Below are positions 12,657 through 22,639 of a stretch of 64,000 nucleotides of DNA, one piece after another. Position numbers and translations under genes: made by a program. Position 1 is the first letter of the stretch; each line of letters starts with the position of its first letter. Location: the NCBI GenBank assembly GCA_026545225.1, contig CM048846.1, positions 41,055,501 through 41,119,500 of the forward strand, in the 5' to 3' direction. Below the pieces are notes generated by a model. That model searched no databases. It was not told the DNA's origin and saw only the letters and a list, made by a program, of their open reading frames with translations. Source of the DNA: Cornus controversa (taxonomy: Eukaryota > Streptophyta > Magnoliopsida > Cornales > Cornaceae).

Positions 12657-13079
12657 TTAGGGAACCAAGTTGTGGGAGATGGGCATAGTGTGATTAACAG
12701 TTTGTGGAGGTGGTGGTGCAATAGAGGTGGAGCTGGAGTTGGGTTCCGTGGCGTCGCAGTAGCCTTGGAGGATGTCCCCTTCTTCAGAGGTGAAGCCGAG
12801 GGAACCGAGCATGGCAGGCCAGCACTGGTGTTGGATGGTATGGATGGCACGGCAACAGCTGGGGCCGAGATAGGTCTCGCCATTTAGAAAGAACAGGATG
12901 ACCTCGCCAGTGCAGGATTGGAGCTCAAACAGAGAGTCCCAACACTTGGATGAGCCCTCTTCGTCTAATTTTAGTCGAGCCATTAGGGTTGATTTGGAGT
13001 TCATTGGTCGTGCCATGACCATGGAGGCAATGAAGCATGCTACCAAAATTGTGATGATGAACTTCAATGAATAACCCAT
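12657..13079 (-). CDS. Egg-cell-secreted protein, EC1-like (prolamin-like domain)
   Basis: 140 residues in one exon. The signal peptide is MGYSLKFIITILVACFIASM, with cleavage likely after VMA. The mature part has six cysteines in the EC1/ECA1 order: KCWDSL, SCTGE, SCC, QCWPAM, GYCD. The signature segments EVILFFLNGETYLGPSCC and CWPAMLGSLGFTSEE match plant EC1 proteins, which egg cells release from vesicles to activate sperm during double fertilisation. After the last cysteine comes a Ser/Pro tail (SSSTSIAPPPP). The length is usual for the family and all key cysteines are kept, so the gene looks intact. It is convergent with the FAS1 gene. Egg-cell expression is inferred from the family, not seen. 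Confidence 0.92.
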   Translation of the reverse strand: MGYSLKFIITILVACFIASMVMARPMNSKSTLMARLKLDEEGSSKCWDSLFELQSCTGEVILFFLNGETYLGPSCCRAIHTIQHQCWPAMLGSLGFTSEEGDILQGYCDATEPNSSSTSIAPPPPQTVNHTMPISHNLVP

Positions 13080-13144
13080 TAGTCTTGAGTGCCTGTCTTA
13101 GAGAGATGGTGTGAAGGTGACAGAACTTAGAAGGTGTTTGTTTC

Positions 13145-13153
13145 ATTTATATA
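13145..13153 (-). promoter_or_regulatory. TATA box of the EC1-like gene
   Basis: On the minus strand the sequence reads CTCTATATAAATG, about 66 bp upstream of the ATG. A good plant TATA match at a sensible distance. Confidence 0.7.
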
Positions 13154-13159
13154 GAGAAG

Positions 13160-14430
13160 GGGTTGTGGCACGTTATGTGCAGGGGATGTCAAAAGACAGA
13201 ATGGAATTCAATTGGGTAATCCAAGAGGTTGCACATTCTGTCTAGCTCTTTAGTTGTTAGATGAACAGATGATGTAACTGAATATACATGGCTATATGCT
13301 ATAACTATTCACTAATTATAATCTTAAAATGATATGTTTAATTATAATGAGGAAGTTCTATATGAGTGCTTGGACTTAATTATGCAGAAAACCAGTTATT
13401 ATGCATTATATTCTGATAACAAAGAGTCTGCAATAAAAAACTATTAGTATGCATTATATTTATCAGTTATGGTTTTTGTATTAAACATGATTTATATCTC
13501 TAATTGTTCCTTGTTAACTATATTGATATTGGATTAGTGGTCAAGCCAAATGGGACTGGATTGATCACATGAAATCAGCCCTGAAAGATATAACAAAGAA
13601 AATCTGTTTAGTTTAATTTCTGTATATTTGCATTCTCATAGACTAGTTTGTATAATGGGTACTTTTGGAAGTAGTGGATGGTGGTGATTATTCAATCTGA
13701 AAATTAGAGGGATGGCAATACCAGTGCTTTTCCATGCCTCATAGGACTAGTATACTGTTGAAAAGAAAAAGAAAAGGAACTAAAATCTCAAATAATGAGC
13801 GACATAATTAGCAGATAACTGCATAATCAACATATTTTTGTTAGAGGTTTATGGTTATATTATATATGACTTGTGTTATGGATTCAATATCAAAGAACTA
13901 GGTTGGGAAACTCATTACATGAGTATGTTCTTTAAGAACTGTCTACAATGGTGAGGTTTGAGGATATATAGCTTCCCACTTCTTAATTTGAAAGTCACTT
14001 GGGCATCATTGGACTACAATTTTTGTGGAAAACCTCACCTTTTCAACACCCATTTGCGAATATGGCTTGCTGCTACTCGGTGACTCTGGTCCGTCATTAA
14101 CTACCTCTTCTTCCTCACCAGTTCAGCTTGTTCTGATGGTATCTCTGTTCTGAGCTTCGACTGAAGTTCTTAGGCTCTGTTGAGCTCAATTACAGTTTTT
14201 TAACAATGGGACTCACATTTTCTTAGCTCTGTCGAATTGCAATTCCAAACACATTCAAAACTATTTTTCTGGAAAGAAAATGGTATATACATTGGCCACC
14301 AAGCTCTCTTTCTTTCCGTTTTCCTTTATTATTATTTTCATTCTATGGGACATTGCCCACCAGATGTCATCAATAGTTATTATATAATCAAATCATAATA
14401 ATGAAAACAACAACCAACACCTATATTAAC
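13160..14430. other. Intergenic
   Basis: Upstream region of the EC1-like gene. No protein-like frame, tandem array or terminal inverted repeat was noticed. Confidence 0.5.
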
Positions 14431-14555
14431 AATCATCACAAGCCTGCAAACCATTCATATCTACAAATCACACATTGGAAGAGAAATTCAAACACTGTGA
14501 TATAATTTAACCTAAACTTGTGAGACAAAGTCTTAGAGGACCAAACTTTCCCATA

Positions 14556-14805
14556 CTAAACCATCACCATCAAATTGGCCTTACAACAGGGTGGGCTAAT
14601 ATCAGTTTGACTGTCAACAAAGTAAAGAACAATTTCGTGGGAGCACCATGTTATATATATCAGAGCGATCCAGCAGTCCACTAATCCTTGACTGCTCTTG
14701 AGTCTGGCTGTCAGGTTGAAACCTGGTTGTACAGGGAGCTGTGCATTTGCCATGAAGAAGCATGTGGTTGTAAGCAAGAAAACAACACATGCACCTGAGA
14801 GCCAT
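14556..14805 (-). pseudogene. Broken EC1-like copy (frameshift plus internal deletion)
   Basis: Starts as MALRCMCCFL at 14805, matching MVLRCVLF of the intact gene at 34885-35307. The frame then shifts, and the rest reads FMANAQLPVQPGFNLTARL...GLVDCWIAL...EIVLYFVDSQTDISPPCC. Immediately after the CC pair it jumps to ANLMVMV, the last residues of the full-length paralogue (ANLTVMV). About 60 residues are gone, including CWPAM..LGFT and GYCD, so two of six cysteines are lost. At the join the two sides share a short GGC-like microhomology. Flanks match too: 'tgcaaaccattcatatc' downstream, and 'gaggactgttactaaagatg' plus 'aaaactgtcattgatcaaa' upstream. This is therefore a duplicated segment, about 20 kb from its sister and in the same orientation. 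Not a functional EC1. Confidence 0.85.
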
Positions 14806-14995
14806 AATATGATTGTTTTAGAGAGAGAGATAGATGAAGTTGAAGGTAGGAAATGAATTTATAGAGTACTCAAGGAGAGAGGACTGTTACTAAAGATGAA
14901 CTGCAATTGTATTTAATTATGTGGGTTTTAATTGCTTAATTTTAGAGGGTATATCTATGAGAAGATGTGTTCCAAAACTGTCATTGATCAAACAT

Positions 14996-15576
14996 CGATC
15001 CCTCATCCAGTCCAAGAGTGTATTAAATTTATCATGCAATTTACTCTTCATAAAACAAAAAGAGGAAAGAAATGGGAGAAAAAAAGCATACAATTTGGGA
15101 GGAAATACCAATGAGAAACATGGTAAAAGGGTACTCCAATCAAGTCTTGTTTGGATTGTAGCTGTTATACTTTGAAAATAAAGCCATATATTTTTTTTTC
15201 TCTTTTTTTTTAAAACGAAGTTCAAGCAAACGCGAGATGGGTATCTCAAACTTTACATTCTATTACTATTAGAGACCTTTTAAAACATAATTACTAGAAA
15301 TATAAGTAATTATGGGTAACAGTTTCTTCTTTTGACGGATGACCAAATAGATCGATAAAAAAATCATTTATTAGTAAAAACCCAAAAAGGTAGTAACATG
15401 GTCATTTAAATTTTAGTACAAAGCAATTCTTTTTGCAGTGGAAAAAATAAAAAATTAATCATGTCTTTTAAATATTAACTACGTGCTATTTATGTAAATG
15501 CATGTGTTAAAGTTGTGTACATTTGAAACAAAAATTGGAAAAACTGGATTTTTAATTAACAAAATTATTTAAAAAA
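14996..15576. other. Intergenic
   Basis: A+T-rich spacer upstream of the broken EC1-like copy. Short frames on both strands look unconstrained. Confidence 0.5.
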
Positions 15577-15803
15577 GGGTAAATTATTCTAATCTCCTCT
15601 AAGGTTTGGATTAATTACCCTCCAATTAATTTTTTTTAAAAATTACTCCGACACCCCTCTGAAACTAATGATCCATTAAACAAAATCACATCTAATATAC
15701 AATTACAAAAATACCCTCAAGTTATAATGCTTTTGTGCAAAAATAAATCTCAATTTTTAATTCTTTAATTGAAATTAACATGTTATGTGTGTGTGTGTGT
15801 GTG

Positions 15804-15856
<53 letters not shown>

Positions 15857-16047
15857 ATGTCACACCAGCATTACAGCTATTGAGGATAATTTTGGCATTT
15901 TGATTTTTTAGCTTAATTGACTTTAATGGTAGGGGTACCCGGAGTAAAGTCAACCAAACCTCAGGAAAAGTTAACAACCATATTTTAAAAACTTTAATCC
16001 GAAGATAATTAAGCAAAATTTCAGGAAAGGTCAGAGTAATTTATCTT
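15577..16047. mobile_element. MITE-like element with terminal inverted repeats
   Basis: The left end GGGTAAATTATTCTAATCTC and the reverse complement of the right end (GATAAATTACTCTGACCTTT) match with mismatches. Inside are the matching halves 'ctctaaggtttgg' and 'aaacctcaggaaa'. No transposase. A GT/AT microsatellite has expanded in its middle. Confidence 0.6.
15785..15856. repeat. (GT)n(AT)n compound microsatellite
   Basis: About 35 bp of GT repeats with one interruption, followed by about 37 bp of AT repeats. Confidence 0.95.
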
Positions 16048-16211
16048 AAACAAATTGTTTTAGAGTGATCTTAAATTCAAGAAAAGGTAACCTTTCGAGA
16101 TACAATATCAAGAAAAGGGAAGTAGTGACCAAACTTGTAAAATGCATTGACTCTTTGTTATCCACCTCCTTACTTTCTCTAGATTTTGTCATTGTTAAAA
16201 AATATTACAAT

Positions 16212-16514
16212 TATTTATTATTCTCTCATGTTCTAGATCCTATTTTGTACATATTTTTCACATGTCATTTGGTTAAAAAAATATAATATATATTTTACAA
16301 GATATTGTATAATATCTCAAGATATTTTTTAGAAATTTTCTAGAATACTACATCACTCCCTTAACACAAATGTACTATATTAGAAAATTCCTAAAAAACA
16401 ATTTTGATATATTCTACAATATTTTGTAAAATATAGATTATATTCTTTTAGAAAATGACATGTATAAAATGTGCACAAAATATTTAGGATTTAGAGCATG
16501 AGAAAATAATAAAT
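16212..16514. mobile_element. Foldback MITE with arms of about 140 bp
   Basis: The left arm, beginning ATTTATTATTCTCTCATG, pairs along its length with the right arm, ending CATGAGAAAATAATAAAT. Inner pairs are 'cacatgtcatttggtt' with 'gaaaatgacatgta' and 'tattttacaagatattgta' with 'tacaatattttgtaaaata'. The centre is near 16363. The arms differ by substitutions and small gaps, so it is not recent. Confidence 0.75.
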
Positions 16515-17094
16515 CAATTTTTTTTAAGTAACCAAAACATTTTACAAAATCAGTTTAGTAACGAAAACATTTTTTGTTTTTGCACTCGGAAGAAAACAGA
16601 AATATATTTTTGTTTTTCTGAGCAGAAACAAAAAAACAGAAATAGTGTTCATTAAAAACTTACTGTTTTCACATTTTTGAGAACAATAAACAAAAAACAG
16701 TGTTTAGTAACACATTTGTTACACAAATTTATTTTTAATTTTATTTTTAATTAATCTATTAAAAACTAACCTTCAATCACATTAAAAGATACAATTTGCA
16801 ACTAGTCAACTTGACATTTTCCAAATCAAAAATAAAAAAACTACTCAACTTGACCATCAACCACCTCTATCTGAAGCACATCTCTTGGAGGTTTCATTGA
16901 TCAAACCACTCAGTTATTAGCTCGTAAATTTTTAAGATTCAACTAAGAACCAATACTACAAACAATATTAAAGTCACAAATTCTATCAATACATAGTAAT
17001 AAAATACAACATCCAATTTAAAGTCACAAATCCTAACAATATCCAATAATGAACATAAAATACATCTAGTTTAAAGTCATGATAACAACATGAA

Positions 17095-17842
17095 TCACTC
17101 TCTAAGAAAGTTATTCCATAATTCATTTGTAATTGAATCACGAATTCCATTCATCAGTCGTATTTGATCTTGAGTAACTCTTACATCCGCTGAACTATGA
17201 GGTGTAGAGATACTTGTTGATTCTTTTTCTTCAGGCCTGACATTCTTATTTTCATATTCATGAAATAAACGATCTAAATGTACTTCATCATGAATGAAAC
17301 TATGGATTGTGTAATGAGCCACCACAATTTGTGCTTGTACCTCTACATCATAATTGGGCATCAACTGAAGAATGGAAAAACGTTTTTTAAGTACCCCAAA
17401 ACAATGTTCAATGACATTTCTAAGTGATGAGTGTCTATAGTTGAATAACTCTTTAGGACCTCGTACTTGTCCTCTACGTCCTCTATAGTCTTGCAAATGA
17501 TATCGGACACCACGATAAAGTGCTAGGAACGTTGGCATATTAGCGTATCCAGAATCAACAAGGTAGTACTTACATGTCACAAAATATTACTACACATTAA
17601 TATAAAATTTTAATATAAACATAAACAATCTTACAACAACATTACCTTCAGGCGGTGTTGAAAATTATATAGCAGGATTGAAGATAGTCTCTTGAGTCAT
17701 TTACACTACCTTCCCATCTAGCCAATACATAAGAAAATCGCATGTCAAAAGAACAAACGGTTGAAACATTTTGTGTTGTATCTGACTTCTTCCCACGATA
17801 AGAAATTTGTTCTGCTAATGCAATATTTGCATGGATGTGTGT
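17095..17842 (-). pseudogene. PIF/Harbinger transposase, DDE nuclease remnant
   Basis: Two pieces are visible. The upstream exon (17842 to about 17648) encodes YRGKKSDTTQNVSTVCSFDM, then FSYVLARWEGSVNDSR, the region after the first catalytic Asp in this family. After a short intron-like gap (17581-17647) the 17095-17580 frame gives YYLVDSGYANMPTFLALYRG (second Asp), RHSSLRNVIEHCFGVLKKRF (Glu of the DDE triad) and a typical C-terminal tail. Upstream of 17843 the gene is cut by a TRIM retrotransposon just after 'THIHANIALAEQ', and the part with the first Asp is not recovered beyond it. The protein would have catalysed cut-and-paste transposition; it is now dead. Confidence 0.85.
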
Positions 17843-18385
17843 TGTAGTCACCCTTGTGGGCGGGTGTGATGTGGGTGGGTGCAAAAAAAGACACTGGGCT
17901 GAGCTACCACACTGGCAGGCTACAGGGTACTTAATCCCACATCGCCTGGGTGTGGAGAATGAGATGTACTTATATGTAGTGTGTTCTCTCCAAATGGTAT
18001 GAGGTATTTTGGTGTAAAATTCAAGAGCAAAATCGTGCAGACTTAGGCCCAAAGCAGACAATATCATACTATGTGTTGGAGCGGGGTATTACAGTTGGTA
18101 TCAGAGCCTGAACCCAGCCAGAAGTGTGCCGACGAGGACGTCGGGCCTCGTAGGGGGGTGGATTGTAGTGACCCTTATGGGCGGGTGCAAGAAAAGAGAC
18201 TGGGCTGAGCTACCACACTGGCAAGCTACAGGGTGTTCAATCCCACATCGCCTGGGTGTGGAGAAGGGGATGTGCTTATATGTAGTGTGTTCTTTCCAAA
18301 TGGTACGAGGCCTTTTGGGGTAAAACCCAAGAGCAAAATCGTGCGAGCTTGGGCCCAAAGAAAATAATATCATACCATGTGTTGG
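17843..18385 (+). mobile_element. TRIM retrotransposon inserted in the Harbinger transposase
   Basis: LTR 1 is 17843-18093 (TGTAGTCACC...GGTATTACA). It is followed by a primer-binding site at 18096-18108, TGGTATCAGAGCC, an exact match to the 3' end of plant initiator Met tRNA. The internal part is only about 70 bp and ends in a polypurine tract AGGGGGGTGGAT (18152-18163). LTR 2 runs from 18164 (TGTAGTGACC) to 18385 and lacks its last 8-14 bp. Shared boxes include 'cccacatcgcctgggtgtgg' and 'aaccacactggca'-like sequence. No protein is encoded. A deletion at the right end probably removed the second target duplication. Confidence 0.85.
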
Positions 18386-18733
18386 CTTCATATGATTTTT
18401 CATATGCTCATCCATCAGTAAGATAAATAAAAATAAAATATGCTCATCCTCCTCATATCGTCATCATCATAAGCAAGCAAAAGAGTCAATGGATCCATTA
18501 TGGTAAACTTGATAGAATTGAATATTACGATAATTGTCACATAAAGTTGGCACATAACACCATAATATTTATAATAAAATCACATAATTATCACATAATG
18601 GTTACATATTAGTTTAAACATAGAACCCCATAAACATAAATATAAAAGTCTACATAAAATAACCATTGTGTCTGAATCACCAAAACAATAAGTTTAATAG
18701 CATACTAATCAACAGTCATAAATAATAAGTGAA
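18386..18733. other. Non-coding spacer between the two Harbinger ORFs
   Basis: A+T-rich sequence with repeated 'cacataat..' words. No gene seen. Confidence 0.5.
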
Positions 18734-19294
18734 TCACAAATTCATAAGCCAACCCCACCTCCTCTCTACACCGAGCCTAAGAAATAGTTTTCCCCATCTA
18801 TTATCTGCATAAAACCTATCTAGGGCCTTGGAGTAATAATCATCATCAATGCCAGACATACTATCTAATGCTGCCAAGAAAGCATCCATGACGTCACCCT
18901 CATCAGCAACTTTCACAGCATAACTCGTACTTCCCTCGACACAAGAGCTAGAATTTTTCTCAGCAGCATCAGCTCTTCTACGCGAATGCTCACTAAATCC
19001 ACTCATCATATTACATATTTTATTTTGGAAGCTCTCCCTAGATGCACGAGGGTGGGGAGACCAACTCCTAGGTCAAGAACTAGCCTCCAGCAAGGCGTCC
19101 ACAGGTGGTAGTTCTTGTCCATTATCTTCAGACCTATCATTATCATAATCTCCTTCATCATTTAAAAAAGTACATGTTGGACTCCTAGTTGAAGGATAGG
19201 CATGAGCACCACTGACAGATGTGTCACCAAATAGGTTGCCAAGCAAGTCATAGTGTTTGCACCAACTTCGCTGATACCGACTAGTAAGCCTCAT
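18734..19294 (-). pseudogene. Harbinger ORF1, C-terminal part
   Basis: Two minus-strand frames, 19294-19073 and 19009-18734. The first holds RSWCKHYDLLGNLFGDTSVSG, resembling the 'hYDLL..IFG' segment that follows the Myb/SANT-like domain in these proteins. Then come an acidic linker (NDEGDYDNDRSEDNG) and a tail with DVMDAFLAALDSM and a Trp-rich end. A frame break lies between them near 19010-19072. Its function in the element would have been DNA binding and partnering the transposase. Confidence 0.6.
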
Positions 19295-19303
19295 TTACTG
19301 CAA

Positions 19304-19455
19304 TTCAAGGTTATATTTTAAATTTTTTTTTTAAATTTAACCATTATGAATGAAAATTGAAAAATAATATATATATATATATATATATACAAGGTTATAT
19401 TTTCATTCATAATGGTTAAATTTAAAAAATAATAATAATAATTAAAATATAACCT

Positions 19456-19494
<39 letters not shown>

Positions 19495-19553
19495 TTTCAA
19501 TTTTCATTCATAATGGTTAAACTTAAAAAATAATAATAATTAAAATATAACCT
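19304..19553 (-). repeat. Intron of Harbinger ORF1 filled by a self-complementary AT repeat
   Basis: On the minus strand a donor-like AAG|GTTATA (19553) and an acceptor-like TTGCAG (near 19304) bound this block. Inside, 'caaggttatattttaa...accattatgaatgaaaattg' at the left is the reverse complement of the right part, with a third partial copy and two long (AT)n tracts between. The block can fold on itself. Confidence 0.6.
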
Positions 19554-19922
19554 TGTACATCTCCTCCCACTGAGCTTCAGTCAATGTCACTTGCCCAGAA
19601 ATAGGATCCCATGATGATCCAGTATTAGATAAAAGTTTCTTGAAGCACTTATATTTGTCTCTCAATTTGTTGAATTTATTCAGTAATTGAGTTTTCTCAT
19701 AAGTACAATTATTCCTTCCCTGAAATTGCTCCATCGTTTAGCCGTGAAGGTGGTTGTTTTTCGATTTCCTTTCTTTCTTTCCTCTTCCATCATCAATATA
19801 AAGTATTCTTCAGTTAGCTCATTCCAAAGTCCATCAACTCCATTATTCCTTACCTCATTCTCATTCTCATTCTCATTTACCAGTTGCTGAGTATTTGGAT
19901 CCATGAAGCAATTTCTCTTCAT
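19554..19922 (-). pseudogene. Harbinger ORF1, Myb/SANT-like DNA-binding domain
   Basis: Begins MKRNCFMDPNTQQLVNENEN (19922). The domain follows in two frames: EEYFILMMEEERKKGNRK and TAKRWSNFREG, then after a one-base shift near 19722 RNNCTYEKTQLLNKFNKLRD, LLSNTGSSWDPISGQVTL and AQWEEMYK. The order W-(E/D)-EERKKGNR, NKF..LR..Y, TG..WD and WEE is that of Myb/SANT-like domains (PF12776 type) of Harbinger ORF1 and related plant proteins. The shift makes it a pseudogene. Confidence 0.75.
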
Positions 19923-20609
19923 AAACTATAACAAATACAGAAACAAGACTCAAAAGAAGCATAGACCAACAACAAACATACTATTAATTACGTATATAAT
20001 GATATATAAAGATATTGAGGTTGAAATAAACTTAGAATAGTTTGCTTAAATCAACAATTTAAACTTTTCACTCATAACAGTTTGCTTAATGACACCATGA
20101 TTGGTTAAAATATAATATAAAAAAATGCAAAAGAAAGAGGTAACTAATACAGTATGAAGAATAAAAAATTCTACAAATTCTCTATGTTGATGTTGAGAAA
20201 AAGAAAAGAAACCAAAAGAAATTAGAAGTATGTATCTTAAAAAAATTAATAATAATAAGCTCCACCGAACTATACCTAAGACAACCATGCAGCTAAATTT
20301 ATGCTCCTACTTTATCTTCTTATATTTCTACATTTCTTTATGAATTCAAAATGATCTATAACAATGCAGAAGTTCAAATTCTTTTCTTTTTCCTTAGTGG
20401 GCTCAACTGGCTTTGTTGAGAAAAGCATTAGAAAATAAGTTGGTCAATGTTGTTAGGTGATGCTGCATATCAATTTAATTATGATATTAGTGAGTTGTGT
20501 TATTGAAGAACTTGCATAATCAGACCTGAATGCTGCAGGTGTGGCTAGCCTATTCCCTACATTTGGAAATTGTATGAAGAATTGAGTTTTTAACAATAAA
20601 ATACTAATA

Positions 20610-21100
20610 TTTTTGTTCTGTAATCTGCAAATACACTTGGTATGGGGTTCTCTAATGCCAATTTCTAGGATTTATTTTCCTATAGCAAATGGAGCCTAGG
20701 CTGCATTTTTTATTTGGTGATATAATCGATATAAATAAGCTAATTTAGTTTTAACTCATTGATTTATTGGTGACTAGTGTTTCTATAGTTCTATTGTAAT
20801 TTTTTTTTTAATATTTCATGACAGTTTTTATAGGTTGGTGTATTGATGCTTGGACTTGGTGGTGCCATTCTGTACTCTTCGTTAGTCCTCCAGGTTACAA
20901 ACACACTTGTTATTGGGGTTTCTCCAATATCATTTCCAGGGTTTATTCCCAATAACAGAATGGAGTCTAGGTTGCATTTTTCAATTTGGTGATGTGATCG
21001 ATAAATATCTGAAATAGCTTGTGTTCCAGTCTTGAATCATTGGTTTCTCAGTGATTTGAATTGTAATATTTTATTTCATTGCATAGATTTTTATGCCTCG
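20610..21100. repeat. Diverged tandem duplication of about 270 bp
   Basis: The blocks at about 20630-20740 and 20900-21005 match: 'acttggtatggggttctcta' with 'acttgttattggggtttctc', 'tggagcctaggctgcatttt' with 'tggagtctaggttgcatttt', and 'ttggtgatataatcgat' with 'ttggtgatgtgatcgat'. No long frame. The source is not recognised; it lies within the inferred Harbinger element. Confidence 0.65.
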
Positions 21101-21416
21101 GGTTGGTGAATTGATACAGCAAATGAAACAAACATCTTTACTGAAATTCCAGCACAACATACTAAAGCAAGCTAATTAAGAAATACACTAAAAGCAAGGA
21201 GCAACTGTCCAAACAAAAAATTCAATAACAGTTCTATTTAATATAGTCCAACACCTAACCTCATCTAACTTAAAAAATTCATAGATATATATATAATTAA
21301 TTATATCAGTATAATTATCTACCATATATCAGCATTACATATATGTTAACTATCTGTCATAAAAAAACCACGCATGGAAGAGAAAGGTGAAGTTGTTCCT
21401 GTATCAAACTTTTTAC

Positions 21417-21506
21417 TATAAGGCCAACAGTCCCAAGGCCAAAAATAGCAACAATAGAATCTGATTCTACTTTCGCTATGTTCCAAACTGCTCCAACACC
21501 TAATTG
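21417..21506 (-). pseudogene. Alcohol dehydrogenase fragment (Rossmann segment)
   Basis: The minus strand encodes [20 protein letters not shown] followed by FGLGTVGL. This is the start of the NAD-binding domain of zinc-dependent plant alcohol dehydrogenases (family pattern G.GA.WN.AKVE.GS.VA.FGLG.VGL). Only about 30 residues are recognisable, and neither the zinc-binding residues nor the rest of the enzyme is near. It sits inside the inferred Harbinger element and is probably a captured exon piece. Confidence 0.75.
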
Positions 21507-22120
21507 TACCAATAGATAGTCCACATCAAAAGAACCAGGGAAGCAAATCAACACAATAAACTATTCAACTCATGATAAAGTTCAAGAATAAAGAGAGTAG
21601 CTGGTGATGTTGGTGATTGATTAATCTGGAGACAATGTAGAATTCATACAATATATAATTGATCATTCACAATACAAACAAGTCCTTACTTATATTATTA
21701 GTGGTCTCATTTTTCATGTGAAAACAAGCCTATGCATTCAACTAATTGGGATAATTTAAGGCCATAATGAAGTATTTGCAAGTAATAATTAGTTGTGAAG
21801 TTTTCATCTTTACTTGTACTATCTATTTCTTCATGATTAGAATTAGACGCAGTATTTCGTTCTCTTCAGCCATTAAATGGTGAATATTATTTTAGATTAA
21901 ATTTAGATCAATACTTTAAACTTTGCTAAAGAAGATTCCCAAATGGTAGCAAATAAAGAGAAAGAGATAAAATATCTCAACAAATCAAGTCCCAAATTCA
22001 CAGATCTAGGACTTTGAACACTGGAATAGATGAGAGAGAAAGAGAGAGAAAATAGAGGAGAGAACACCCCTTTCTAAGACAGAACAGATTTGAAATTGGA
22101 ATTCTGGTTGTCATCTCTTG

Positions 22121-22385
22121 CTGGGTTGTCGTCGACGGAGATGAGCCGACGATCTTGGTCTAGTGAAGAGAGAAGTAAAGAGAAGAAGCAAAAAACCAAG
22201 AAGAAGAAGAGAGTCCGAGTGTGCGACAATGAAAATAATAAAGACACTCCTGTTGGGTCGTCGTCGACGGAGATGAGCCAACGATCTTATTGGTCTAGTG
22301 AAGAGAGAAGAAGTAGAGAACTGAGAAGAAGAAGAGAATGTGAAGAGAGATCGTGTGCGGCAATGAATATAATAAAAGAGATTAG
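22121..22385. repeat. Two tandem copies of a purine-rich unit of about 132 bp
   Basis: Both copies start GTCGTCGACGGAGATGAGCC, continue through 'acgatctt...ggtctagtgaagagagaag' and end with '..tgcg.caatga.aataat'. Frames are open on both strands (22090-22488 and 22111-22512), which low-complexity AGA/TCT sequence explains. No protein family was recognised. The pair lies next to the right end of the inferred Harbinger element. Confidence 0.7.
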
Positions 22386-22513
22386 TTCCGCTAGAGTGAG
22401 GAGAAACATTCTTTGTGCTACAGTAGAGAAACAACTTTTTTTTGTTTCCTCTTCCTTTCACAAAAATGAGAAATATTTTTATTATTGAGAACATAAACAT
22501 TTTACTAAACATA

Positions 22514-22544
<31 letters not shown>

Positions 22545-22639
22545 TAGAAATAGAAAAATAAAAAATATTCTTGTTAGTGAACGCACCCTAAACTACCAAA
22601 CTTAAATATGTAGTCTCATCTTATAAGAACAATTCTAGA

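Larger units (their letters stand above)
16540..22588 (-). mobile_element. Decayed PIF/Harbinger transposon (left boundary approximate)
   Basis: Contains a Harbinger nuclease remnant (17095-17842) and a Myb/SANT-like ORF1 remnant (18734-19922), both on the minus strand, as expected for PIF/Harbinger. The right end read on the minus strand is GGGTGCGTTCACTAACAAG, resembling Harbinger termini, and is followed by TAA (22589-22591), a possible TWA target duplication. Subterminal 'ttttttgtttttgc' and 'gtttagtaa' motifs occur near both ends (16556-16712 and 22501-22560). The left terminus itself is not recognisable. The extent is inferred. Confidence 0.6.

Noticed and set aside
18096..18108. TGGTATCAGAGCC as part of a tRNA gene
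   Set aside because: Only the tRNA 3' end complement is present; it is a retroelement PBS.
20380..20560. Peptide-like stretch (AQLALLRKALENKL) on the plus strand
   Set aside because: Short, with no flanking similarity or splice context; too weak to call a gene.
22090..22512. Frames of 132-133 codons on both strands
   Set aside because: A duplicated purine-rich unit explains them; no domain and poor complexity.
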